From contig NADL03000758.1 in assembly GCA_002205965.3 (NCBI GenBank), positions 1,612,001 to 1,676,000 on the forward strand: a stretch of 64,000 nucleotides of DNA, in the 5' to 3' direction. The number at the start of each line of letters is the position of its first letter. The stretch's first letter is position 1. The notes beneath the pieces are model-generated. The model worked only from the letters and a program-made list of their open reading frames with translations. It did not search any database and was not told the DNA's origin. The DNA is from Kappaphycus alvarezii (taxonomy: Eukaryota > Rhodophyta > Florideophyceae > Gigartinales > Solieriaceae). Shown piece after piece: positions 1-10,307 of the stretch. The position numbers were made by a program, and so were the translations under genes.

Positions 1-2233
1 CAAGATCATGCCTTTCATTTCAATTGTGTACACAGGAAACGGTAGACACTTACCTGGTACGAATACCTTTCCTATTTAGTGGAAACTATTTGAAATAGAT
101 GAATTGTTTAAATGTTTCCCTCGTGGATCTTTAAACGCGCTTTAGGTGAAAGTTATGCGTAATCTGTTCATTCTAGTGTGTGAAATCATGGTGTGAAGAG
201 AGCAGTTCATTAATTGAGCGATATATAGATTTACTGCGCAAAGACGAAGATGAAATGTTGTCCTAAAGTAAGAGTCAACCTTAAGGCTATTTTTCGGCTC
301 CAATATATCTTAAAAATCAACTTCATCTTTCATTCGCAGCGAAATTCGACGGGACAATATATTATTGTCAGCTGCTTTCCGTCTATTGACTTTAGAATTA
401 GAACTTGACGGGACTGCCTTTACAGGATATTTATGTAACCCCTTCTCATTTACTATTTACAATACTTAAGAATATCTTTTTCTGTTCTAATTAATTTTTA
501 CGTATACTTATTTCTATTGCCTAAATCCTTTTTACTTTCAAGTAGACATGTTTAGTTAATTTATCTACTAGCAGCAGTTCTGTACTAAATTCATTACCTT
601 CTCGTGTCATTTTTTTCCTTCTCAAAACTCTGGCCTTGTTTTGACACAACCATTAGATAATTCTGTTGATGTACTACGATAAAAACCCTCTTACCGAGTA
701 AAAGATGTTAAATTATCTAATAATTCCATTGCTGACGGTTATACTTCTTCTTCCATGGAATTTTGCAGCATGAAACGCACCCAGGATGCGTCTACGCCCA
801 TTTAGAGAAGAAAGCAAAATCATATGTTAAGTGCAGTATCACATTTAAGGAATTCTGAGGCAATTATTACTCTTCGCATGTACTTTCTATTAGATTTCTA
901 GGACGACGAGGATAAAATGGAGCTTCTGATGTTCTTAAAGGTTAAATATTTCAGTCATAGTTCTTGCTAGACGAGATGGATTGTCAGCGCGGTCCAAACC
1001 GATTCTGATTTACTCGAAGCAGCTCTCAAGCATCCGTTTTATTAGCCTCCCTCCATCACCAAATACATAGTTGCATCGAAACACATCCTGGTATGAAAGC
1101 TAAGACAGAACATAGAGAATTTTATCTTATCATACTTTGGCGTCGCTCTTTGACAGCTCGAATATCTCAATATTTTTCTGATCCGCACGTTTCTCCTCAA
1201 GTGGAATTTTTCTATCTTCAAAAGATGCATGTTTCACTAAACTATCTTTCTCGATTCGTTAACGCGATTGTATCGTCGCTATTTGCCTGCTTTCTCTTAT
1301 GCTCTGTTCCTTTGCAGAAAGTATTCTTTTCGCTTTTGCTGCCTCTAAAGAATTTAATATCCTTTGTTTGTCGTTTATATTAAGTGGAGTACTGTCTATT
1401 CGTCGCCCGGGTGAGTTTCGTGATTTTACAACGAGCAACGGGTTCAAATTAATGAGTTCCACGGCCTGCCATTATGTAACCACTCTACATATTTGGCATG
1501 GTACCGTACTGGATCTTAAACAATACTAGTTTTTTAGTTCGTATGTGATTGAACGGCTTGGCAACCACTATCAGTTCTATGGAACGAGACTGCATTTACG
1601 TAGTTGAATAGAAGTGGAATCCACGGAACATCACGAAAGCGAGTGCGTATAAATAAGCGAGCTCATCTAATGGTATTGATGAACGAAAAAATTTCGATAG
1701 GAATCGAAGACCTTGTCCTAGAGAATATGGCGACTCTCAAGTGCAAATCTGCCAGTCATGCCTAATAAAAAGACGGGGGTGCGATGTACGCGACGCGCTT
1801 CACAACACTCCGTACCGCAATGACCAGAGTTTGATAGTCATAATCGCAAGGATGGTAGGACAGATGCACAACGCAAACGTGCGTGCGCAACAAAGCACTG
1901 AGTGGTTAGTCCCTTTTTTGCGACGAAAGTGGTGCAGTGTCGACAAGGACCGATGACGGGTTTTTGCGTCGGAAAAATTTTATTGTTTGTCTTGTGAAGA
2001 TCAATGTTGCTTACTCAAGAAACGCAAGAATATCTGCTAGGGTTCACTTACCAAACGCAAATGTATAAAGAACAAATAACACAGAAAGAAACGCATAGAG
2101 AAACCTAAACGCAAAGACATCCAATTTTCCGTACCCGATCACTGTGACCACATGTCGGGCACAAGATTTGAACCCAGACCTGATTCCCAGAATCGTCTAA
2201 CATAAATACCCCCAGTACAGGACCCCCACCTCA
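1..2233. other. gene-free AT-rich left flank
   Basis: I see no coding region, RNA gene or convincing repeat here. Open frames are all shorter than about 100 codons, overlap each other on both strands and have no family resemblance. The stretch is probably intergenic DNA or transposon remains decayed past recognition. Confidence 0.5.
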
Positions 2234-2500
2234 TTAGCTAAGACTAATGTCTTGGGGAGTGTACCTTCGCGTACATGGGCGACTTCGGGAGCCCGTGTGC
2301 ATCGGAGTGCGCGCTGAAGATATTTCCATTAAGAGCGTCCAGGTGGAACCTTGTGGAAGGGAGGTCCCCCCTTTTTGGGGGGAGCCCCGTTTTGTGCCAA
2401 GTGTCGCGATAAAATTGATAGAAAAGAGACTATCTAAACGCACAGAGAATAGACAGGTTGAGGTACAGTAGCGAGAAGGGGGGGAGGGTGGGGGAGAAAA

Positions 2501-2667
2501 AGACATGCCTGCAGAGCCCTCCTCGGTAGATCGAGTGATCAGACCTTATAAGTTCTTTGCAAAGCCAGCCCGCCAGGCCAGTGATCTCCAAGGTCAAGGG
2601 AACGCTTGGCCATTGGCTCGCTACTTCGAGAAATATCTTCACCAATATACACACGTGTACATCACGC
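2501..2667 (-). repeat. direct terminal repeat, 3' copy of YR element 1
   Basis: About 167 bp that recur, same orientation and with scattered mismatches, at 6577-6744. The shared block runs from GACATGCC through the CTCGGTAGATCGAGTGATCA core to a CACGC end. The recombinase frame of the minus-strand element stops at 2662-2664, just inside this repeat. The placement marks it as the 3' terminal repeat of a tyrosine-recombinase retrotransposon. Confidence 0.8.
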
Positions 2668-3688
2668 GAAGGTCCAAAGGTCCCAGACCCCCCGGAGATG
2701 CGCACTGCACCAACCCACTCGTGCAAGGTGAGCGAAAAACCACGAAGAGGCTGGGGTGACCTCGATATTACCATTGAAGTAAACCTGAAACATGCACTTT
2801 GACTTCCAATCCATGCGCTGCATAATCCAGGCTCGTGAAAACTGCAAATTAGCCAACTCATTCAAGGCACCAATACGTCAGCTGTGTGAGCCGTAGTAAA
2901 ACCCAGCTGGAGGTGGGATTTGCAGAATTCCGAGAACCGTCCGTAGCGCATCCCCCAAATCCGCTGACCCAAGAGTTTCGTTCTCTCGTAAACTAAAAAG
3001 GCCCGCACTCGTAGGCCGTGAAGCATCCCACCTGGTCAGCACAGAATGCGGATGGGCTGCGAACGGCCAGGTTGGGTTAGCTGGATACGTAAGCCTGAGA
3101 GGGCGAGTAGTAAGCTTCCATTTGCGATGTGTCAAAACGACCCGGATCTCCCCACTTTCGTTCACCGTAACATGGCCAGGAGCCACGTGTGCAACGGTAA
3201 CAGCTCGGCACTGGAACAAAAACCGAAAGTAACCATCGCGCAACATCCTAAAACGCGCAGTTCATTTTTTTGTACACCGAGCTGTACCATCCTCAACATT
3301 TGGGGAGCAGTCACTCCCACACGGACATCCCTGGAACCGGAAACACGTTCCATCTTCTTATCACACACTGCCAGGAGGCTAGAGACGAGTCGCGTTCTGG
3401 TGGAAGAAGGGTAGCCTGCGTCTTCATGATACCGCGATATAGTAGTCACATACTGTCGTGCCGATTGCGGCCCGACCTTGCCTTCCAAAGACAGGTACCC
3501 AATATACGCCAGGACGTCCCCCATCCCCGCCGGTAGAGCATCACGGCCTTCCTCGTCGCAGAAGGCGAGCCAGCGTTGGAGCTGGCTTGGGCGACTCCGC
3601 TATGTGCTCTCTTCCCACCCTTACTGTGCCAATAGCGACGCTGCCTCCTCTCCCGAACCTCCCTCATTGCCTCGTCTTGTCCAAGCAC
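2662..3688 (-). pseudogene. tyrosine recombinase pseudogene of YR element 1
   Basis: Recombinase remains spread over several minus-strand frames. The part near 3524-3162 is the N-terminal core-binding domain (GDVLAYIGYL, SARQYVTTISRYHEDAG). The part at 3246-2878 is the catalytic domain, including TVRKL-like lysine-rich beta hairpin residues (RKWKLTTRPLRL). It ends in GSHS followed by a TGA stop, then continues in the same frame with RIGA. The second element reads SHSLRIGA here, so the stop falls inside the conserved HxxR box. The nucleophile tyrosine is visible downstream in QVYFN, and the end (SSWFFA) matches the other copy. It is clearly the same family as the gene at 10307-11482 and clearly non-functional. 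Confidence 0.8.
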
Positions 3689-4106
3689 CAGTTCGCGCGA
3701 GAGCTACTGCCCGTATCCCTTGTTCTAATTCCGTCCGCAATTTATCTCCGCCACGACCCTCCGCCACCTGTCGTTGATGTGTCGCTCTCCCTCGAGCATA
3801 CCGGGCTCGCTCCCCAAATCGGTCATGGGTGAGCTAAGTGCGCGCAAGCGCGCGAACCAAGCTTGAGCAGGCCAACGAGGAGCGATCACCACTCCTTGTC
3901 CACCCTCCACTTCTAGCTTCCGAACCACTCGCGGCAGCATATCGAACGGCGGATTCCACAGTCGCGCGCTCCCGTCCCCCAGTCGTCCTCTATCTGCGTT
4001 TGCAAAAATTTCTCTCGAGCTGCCCTCCTCTCTCCCAGCGGTCGATTCCGAAAAACGACTTCGTCCAGTCCATACTCCTCTTGTATCGTCTCCACCAAGC
4101 TGTTCG

Positions 4107-5807
4107 TCAGTCGTTCGTCCCCGGGTCCCACGTCCTCGAAAATGCGTCGGAAAAGCGATTCACCGACGAGGGGATCCACCTCGCTTCTATACGAACCCCT
4201 AGCGCCCTCATTAACACCTCCAGCTTCCTCAACTCGGCCATCATCGCCCGAGACGCCGAAACCATCGCGTTGAGCATGTAACCCACTGATTGGTTGTCCT
4301 CTTTTACCAGGAGACGGCGAACGCGGGGGTTGGACAGGTATGCGGAGACGTTTCGATGGAGCAGGAGCCGAACGGCTGGCAGTTCCCGCAAAGTACTCGG
4401 TTCCGCGCCGTCGCTCGTCCCCACAAAACCTTGACCCTCCTACAAACCCGGCAACCCCCCTTCCTCGTCGTAAGCCAGGGTACCTCCATATCCTACGTCC
4501 GCAGCGTCGCTGTGCATTGTCATGTCCGGCGGCAGACGCACCAAAACCCTTCCTTCGCCCCGGGTCAACGAACGCCAGTAAGCCAAGTCCCAGAGGGACT
4601 GGCGACACAGCTGCACCCTTGTACCCTCCACTTCCTTCCTCCCTCTGCGTGCAGACCCTTGTACCCCGGGTACGGACCCCAATTTTACTCTGTCCTGCTG
4701 CCCTCTCTCTTCTCGCTCCGCAAGCCGCCGCTCCGCTATGGACATGTCGAAGTTCAACGAGCGAGTATGAAAGCGAGCCATAGGGTGGGCGAGGGTGAGG
4801 GGAACACAGAATCTACAGAAACGACGGAGCAACTTGCATAGAACCAAACGGCGGTTCCGTTGCGACAACTCTATCAGCTTCCGTGCCATTCTCCGAACCT
4901 TGCCCATATTCCGGTCCGCCACATACACCCTCATTGCCTCGGTATCCACCCACACCCCTAGATGCTCCAACTGCCTTAACCCCTCCCAGTTTCTCTTCTC
5001 CGGGTGTCGAGCGATACCAAGCCTTCGGAACAAGCCATCCAAGACTATCCTCGCTCTTGCACAATCCTCCTCCGTAGCCGCCCGGCAGGGCAGAGACGGT
5101 GCGAGGAGAAAATAGTCGATGTATGGGAGGACTTGGTAGTGCAGACGTTCCCGCAGGTGCTGCACGAATGGTCGCAGCAACTTGACGAACCATTGCGCCG
5201 ACCTCCCCGACCCGAACGGAAGTGCAATACAACCATAAAAATGTCCATGATAATGAAATAAGAAATATTCTCGCACGTCCGAGTGGAGGTGGAAGTGTCT
5301 GTACCCACCTTTCATATCCCACGACATCAATGCGTCTCTCCTTTCCATCTCCATCGCAAATCCCTGTAGTGTCTCCATTCTCACACTTCCTCTTCTGCAA
5401 TGCTTGCTCTGCCTGCTGCAGTTCACCACGAACCTCCCCTTTCTCGGCACTCCTTCTCCTTGCCATACCGTGAAAGACGACGACACAATCTTTCCCTCTC
5501 TGACCGCACTCTTCACATAGTTCCTGCCGACCTCCTCGTAAAGTCCCTGCACAACTCCCTTTTCCAGATCTTTCCATGCGTACTCCTTGTCTTCTTCCGT
5601 CTGGGGGTCATCTCTCAACACAACTCCATCGGTGAACGGCACATCCAGCATATCTCTTATGCCAAACTTGATTGCCCTCACCATGTACTGTGACGCTCCC
5701 AATTCCGACCCCCATGCGTCGGCCATTCGCGCCGTCTCCCGCCACAGAGCATGTTCCCCGACATGGCTCCTGGCTTCTCCTTCCCCAAGCTTCATTCTTG
5801 GCGTCAC
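4107..5807 (-). pseudogene. reverse transcriptase-RNase H of YR element 1
   Basis: A 455-codon minus-strand frame (5807-4440) followed by a frame change into 4424-4107. RT motifs are in order: the LEKGVVQGLYEEV region, FVVNCSRQSKH, SWDMKGGYRHFHLH (catalytic Asp in palm motif A), CIALPFGSGRSAQWF and then LPYIDYFLL. The last should be the YxDD box, but the second aspartate is tyrosine (codons at 5112-5123). RNase H follows (MHSDAADVGYGGTL), with its end in the next frame (KEDNQSVGYMLNA, RWIPSSVNRFSDAFSR). The lost catalytic aspartate and the frame break inside RNase H argue that this copy cannot reverse transcribe. Confidence 0.85.
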
Positions 5808-6470
5808 TCATCATCGGCGGCCGATGCAGGGCTGCCTCCACTGCTATGGCCTCTCGGCCTCTCGAGTCGCTCCTTGGCCAACTGCTTGGCCGCTTCAACC
5901 TCCAACTTCGTAGTCAACGCCTCTCTTGCGCTTCGGTACGACTTTGAGAACACTGCATCGTCCTTGTTCAACAAAGAACGCCATCTGTCTAGCAGCCTCC
6001 ACTCCTTGCTCAGTGATGTCCCTACAGTATTAAGCCCTCAAAGATAGCACCTCCACAACCGCCTCACTTGACATTTCCGCAAGCTTCAGTCTTCTACCCA
6101 TGTCTTCCACGTTACTTTCTTAAGCCCGTGCTACCTCCAGTGCTATCAACTCCAGTTCTGCCCATACACCTGCTGTATTGATATACTCCCACTCTTTTGC
6201 AAGTCATCGGTCATTGCTCTTGAGCTCGGATAGAAAGGCGTCAGCTGGCGGCTGGAAATATCGCATGTGCGTAACCGGGACATGTGGCCCTCGATCAAAT
6301 ATCCCCCCTTCTTCTACCAACTTCGAGGCGTTCAGTTCCGTAACGACTTGACCAAAATCTCGGCGCCCCGGTTTGAGACTGTCCCATGCAGCCCTCAACA
6401 AAGCCGTTGGTTCTCCCGTGCCGGCGGCCCCAGTTCCATGGTTTCCATCGTTGACGTTGTCGTCCGCCAC
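5808..6470 (-). pseudogene. gag-like region of YR element 1
   Basis: The frame starts at 6470 (MADDNVNDG) and stays open to 6204, then breaks. Beyond the break, minus-strand frames contain EYINTAGVWAELELIALEVAR, which parallels KYINAAGYWSVLYHVAYDL in the gag-like frame of the second element. That similarity is the only basis for the call; there is no zinc knuckle. It lies directly upstream of the RT frame, as a gag should. Confidence 0.55.
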
Positions 6471-6530
6471 CGCCTCGTAGACACTCTATTTGTGCCCTCA
6501 TAAAGATGTCACCGCCCTGATCTCTTTGGG

Positions 6531-6570
6531 GGAATTTCTCTGCCTGCAGAGGAATTTCTCTGCCTGCAGA
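6531..6570. repeat. 20-bp tandem duplication
   Basis: GGAATTTCTCTGCCTGCAGA occurs twice in a row at 6531-6550 and 6551-6570, just inside the 5' terminal repeat of YR element 1. It lies in untranslated leader sequence and probably arose by slippage. Confidence 0.9.
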
Positions 6571-6576
6571 GAAATA

Positions 6577-6744
6577 GACATGCCAGAGCAGAGCCGTCCT
6601 CGGTAGATCGAGTGATCAGGCCTTATAAGGCCTTTACAAAGCCAGCCCGCCAGGCCAGTGATCTCCCAGGTCAAGGGAGCGCTCGGCCATTGGCTCGCTA
6701 CTTCCAGAAATATCTTCACCAATATACATACGTGTACACCACGC
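6577..6744 (-). repeat. direct terminal repeat, 5' copy of YR element 1
   Basis: This is the partner of the repeat at 2501-2667 in the same orientation, about 168 bp long with scattered substitutions. It lies upstream of the gag-like frame of the minus-strand element and ends 1 bp before a perfect inverted repeat at 6746-6791. Confidence 0.8.
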
Positions 6745-6745
6745 C

Positions 6746-6791
6746 AAAAATAGCTATCTTGTGTCTGAAGGACAACAAGATAGCTATTTTT
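6746..6791. repeat. perfect 17-bp inverted repeat (hairpin) at element end
   Basis: The arms AAAAATAGCTATCTTGT (6746-6762) and its exact complement (6775-6791) enclose a 12-nt loop. It abuts the 5' terminal repeat of YR element 1. It may be the target site, part of the element end, or a small palindromic repeat. No flanking open frame uses it as an obvious terminator. Confidence 0.85.
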
Positions 6792-7340
6792 CGACTATGA
6801 GCAAAGTATGAGAAACCCTTTTTAGAGCAGGCATTGTGCTCTCAACCTTGCGGACCATACTATTGCGAAATCAATGCATGAATTGTTTAGATAATCAATC
6901 CACTGCAAGGATTATCCTGCTCCTTAGCAGGTGGCGAGACTCTAAAGGACGATCAGCACAACTCAGCTTAGAATCAGTTAAACACCTGATTCGAGTAGGG
7001 TTCGGATGATACCCACACATACAGTATACTGTTGTTATCCATTATATTCATATCGTCTAGTCAGTCTGTCCCGTGGTTTAAACTCTACAACCCTGCTCCT
7101 GAAGTTCCTTGATCTGAGTCGAAGTCCGCGGGCTGGATAGCAGCCATTTTTTTGAATGGTGAAGAGGGTGCCTTTAGAGGTGGAACGGTGTGTGTCTATC
7201 TGAAGAGCGGTTGCATACGACGTCGACCATGCGATGAAAGGTAGCTCTTAATTGTAAAAATATACGTTAAAAATCAATGCCTGGTGTCAAAACTACCTCA
7301 AACAGGTCCCGTTTTGTCATATTTGGCAGTGGAAATTTTT
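6792..7340. other. spacer between the two YR elements
   Basis: I see no gene or repeat in this 549-bp stretch. It separates the outer end of element 1 from the left terminal repeat of element 2. Confidence 0.5.
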
Positions 7341-7549
7341 GTTGTGTGTAGACCGCGGTTTATGCGCATGAAACGCATGTCAATGGATAGCTAGGGCGAG
7401 TCGAAGGACTTGTGCCACGATGCGTACGTATCACACTTGTACAATGTGTGCCCTGCTTTCCGCCCTGCGTGGCGCGGCCCCCCCCCTTTTTCTATAAGGG
7501 TGCGAGTCAAACCCGCCGGCGGCGATGCGCGGGTATGCCTCTCTCTTTC
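7341..7549 (+). repeat. direct terminal repeat, 5' copy of YR element 2
   Basis: The 209-bp block starting GTTGTGTGTAGACCGCGG and ending GCCTCTCTCTTTC recurs at 11452-11658 in direct orientation with only a few differences. It precedes the gag-like frame of the plus-strand element. High identity between the two repeats suggests a fairly recent insertion compared with element 1. Confidence 0.9.
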
Positions 7550-7648
7550 GAGAGTCCCCAGACCTAGTCCGGTGGTAGGCCCATTCATACCGACCGAAAG
7601 TTACCAGGTCGCTTTGTTCCAACGAACAAAACAGAACTTACCAACGCC

Positions 7649-8312
7649 ATGGCCTCCTCGTCGTCTTCCACCAACCCCGTCATGAACTCGAGGTCTCTCG
7701 CCGAAGACCTCCTCGAGAAGTGCAAGAAAGCTGCAGCCGGCAAGTCGCTCCCTGAAGCCGGCATCTCCTTCGACTGGGTGCAGGCGTACGCCAGGATCGC
7801 CGAGCGGGCCGACCGCGAGCAGAGATTCGGTCTCACCCGCTACCCGTTCCAGGCTGGCGACGCCGCGTTGGCCTTCATCGGCGACTTCTTTGACAACGAA
7901 GGCTGGCCACTAAGCCGGAAGCTCGCGAAGCACCAGAGTATGTACCCAGTCGCCGAACACGAGGCAAAGTACATCAACGCCGCCGGGTACTGGTCGGTGC
8001 TCTACCATGTGGCGTACGACCTGCGCCAGGAGGCTTTCGAGGCTGGAAATAACGACGAGGCTGAGAAATTCGACGCGTGGGCGTTCGTCGCCGTCCGGTA
8101 CTCGTTGCGTGTGCTCGGTCTCCGTGCCGAGTTCTATCGCATGGCGAGCAGGGATCCGATGTACGCCAAACTCGTTCTTCCCTCCCTTGAACGCCGTGGC
8201 GAGACGGCGATGGCGGACGACCTCGACGACCCGCTGGCGACTCTGGAGTCGCATTTATCTTCTCAAATGTTCAAGGCGGTAGCCACTCTCAAGGCAAACA
8301 ACGCGACGAAGC
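7649..8312 (+). CDS. gag-like protein of YR element 2
   Basis: The frame starts at ATG 7649 in a strong context (GCCATGG) and gives about 220 residues beginning MASSSSSTNP before the sense of the sequence moves to another frame near 8.3 kb. It is alanine-rich and mostly helical (for example DWVQAYARIAERADREQR and EKFDAWAFVAVRYSL). There is no zinc knuckle or protease. Its place upstream of the RT and its likeness to the corresponding part of element 1 make it the structural gag-like protein. The same frame stays open past 8.3 kb, but from there to about 8.65 kb it is out of register with the RT. Confidence 0.65.
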
Positions 8313-10307
8313 GTGCAGGACATGCCGGAAAAAGGATGGCGCCGCCGATGGGAATTAGTCGGCTGGGCCATGGGGCGCCCGTTATGGCGTGTTCTGCAAA
8401 GGCACGTCGAAGCGTGGCGCCAGATAGGTGCTTCGGAATACATCTGCCGAAGTATCCAATTTGGGATATACGAGCAACCACACCAAGCCTTCAAGCAAGG
8501 GCAAGGAGTGGAGCTGGGGGATATCCCGCAGACGAAGGAGGATTTGGAGTTTGGAAAGGAAGATATCAAGAAGGGACTGTATACCGGAATCTACCAGGAA
8601 ATCACCTCGGAGAATGCGCGGCGCGCGCGCGAGGCCGGTGCCGTCATATCGTCGGTGTTCGTCGTATGGAGGAGAAGAACGGCGAGCGGTCGGGATGGTT
8701 TCTGGTCAACTTGTCGATGCAGTCGAATCATTGGGCCAAGGGCTCTGTGCGTATGGAGACGCTCACAGAGTTCGCGATGAGCGTGCAGCCCGAGGATCAC
8801 ATGATCTCGTTCGACATCGAGAAGGGGTTCCGTCCCTCCGCCTGCATCCGGCCATGCGGGACTGGTTCATCTTCCGGTACGACGGCCGGTACTATCAGTG
8901 CGTCGCCTTACCTTTTGGTTGGGAACAGTCTCCGCTGTGGTTCACTCGGCTGATGGCCCCCTTTGTCGCCGAAATAAGGTCGTACGGCTACCGAGTGTTA
9001 CCATACATGGACGACTTCTTGGTCATTCCGACCCCGTACGGCGTGAGTTCGGAGGCAGCAGACCGTCGTCGAGCAGCAGACCGTCTCGACCGATTGTTCG
9101 CTCGGCTCGGCCTCCATCGACACCCGGAGAAAGGCGAGTGGAGGGGAGCCCAGGTAGTCGACCACCTGGGAGTCCGTGTAGATACCGTATCGATGCGGTT
9201 CACCGTCCTGCCGCACAAGGTCGAGCATGTCCGCAAGTTGGCGAAGGCTCTTCTGAAGCAAGTCCGAGTCGGGCGACGGTGGGTGAGCGTAAGTGCCGTA
9301 AGCACTCTGTGCGGCACCTGCATCTCGCTGTCCTTGGCGCTACCATGGGCAAGATTCTACACCCGTTCGCTTTACTGGGACATAGGGGCAGGGAGGGCCC
9401 GCGACAGCTGCGGGCGATGCCGACTCTCCCATCAGGCGATCGGGATCTGGGATTCTGGAAGAGACTCGCGGTCCAGAGATAAAAGGCCGACCCTTGGTCC
9501 CACCGCAGCCCAAGCCGCGATGCACACAGATGCGGCGGACGTTGGGTATGGAGGCACTTTGAACGACAGAGACCTCAGCCTGGCGTCGCCGGGATGTGGT
9601 GCGATCAGGGCGTGTGAACTGGCGAGACCGGGCCGAGTCGATCACCTACCGCGAGCTGAAGGCGATCGCAAGATACTGCAAGGGACCATCGGGCAGGAAG
9701 TTCGGAGCCGTGGCGTTCAGGAGCTGCTCGTGCATGTGGACAACCAGGCGGTGGTGCACATCACGAACAGCTTTGTTACGGCAAGCCGGCCGCTCATGCG
9801 CGAGCTGCGCCGGCTGAAGCTAGTTCTGTCCAAGTTGGGCGTGAACGTCCGCGCGGAGTGGCTACCGTCGGCTGTGAACAAGTTCGCCGACGCCTTGTCG
9901 CGACGGTTCCCCCGCGGCGACTTATCGATCCGTCGGCAGCTGCGGCGTTCCGTCGCGGATGGGATGAAGGCGCCCGTCGAGGCTTTCAAGTACCGCCTGT
10001 TAGGCGAACATCCGGTGTTCATGCGGAAGCTGGCTCTGGAGGAGCTGGAACGCCCGTGGGACGACGGGATGGTCCGGCTTCTGTGCCCGCCGGTGGACCT
10101 TATCATGGCGACCGTCAACAAGCTGGCCCGGAGCAAGGCCCCCGCAATCCTGCTCATCCCGGATTGGCCGCGCCAGCGTGGAATCAGGCAGCCAAATACC
10201 TCTGCCAGCGAAAGCGGCGCCTGCCTCACCCCACGGAGGAGGTGTGGGAGGCGCAGCGACGCCTCAACCCGTCGTGGAGGCTGCTGGAGCTGGAGTTCAA
10301 CCTGTGA
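8313..10307 (+). pseudogene. reverse transcriptase-RNase H of YR element 2, frame-broken
   Basis: The RT sense starts in one frame (8313-8660: LWRVLQRHVEAW, YICRSIQFGIY, FGKEDIKKGLYTGIY), moves to a second (about 8660-8830: WFLVNLSMQSNHW, SFDIEKGF) and then a third (8830-9600: CVALPFGWEQSPLWF and VLPYMDDFLV, the YMDD box at 9004-9015). RNase H begins at MHTDAADVGYGGTL, slips frame for ITYRELKAIARYC, and returns for LLVHVDNQAVVH and WLPSAVNKFADALSRR. A last frame carries AWNQAAKYLCQRKRR and ends at TGA 10305-10307. The active-site residues survive, but the several frame changes mean no single full product can be read as it stands; sequencing errors are possible for some. Confidence 0.85.

Larger units (their letters stand above)
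2501..6744 (-). mobile_element. degenerate tyrosine-recombinase (DIRS/Ngaro-like) retrotransposon 1
   Basis: A minus-strand element bounded by 167-bp direct repeats. Reading from the right it carries a gag-like frame (about 6470-5810), reverse transcriptase with RNase H (5807-4107) and a tyrosine recombinase (about 3688-2662). There is no integrase and no aspartic protease, and the RNase H motif DAADVGYGGTL matches that of the second element at 7.3-11.7 kb. This order is that of DIRS/Ngaro/PAT-type elements, which integrate with a tyrosine recombinase. All three genes have frame breaks, and both enzymes have damaged active sites, so the copy is dead. Confidence 0.85.

Noticed and set aside
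2150-2235. Minus-strand GGGTTCAAATC resembling a tRNA T arm
   Set aside because: The flanking bases do not form a T stem, and no acceptor or anticodon stem pairs; not a tRNA.
4290-4841. 183-codon plus-strand frame and neighbours at 3458-4783
   Set aside because: Antisense shadows of the minus-strand RT and RNase H of YR element 1.
7910-8254. Minus frames inside YR element 2 (also 9717-10460)
   Set aside because: Antisense to gag-like and RT/RNase H coding sequence with no motif of their own.
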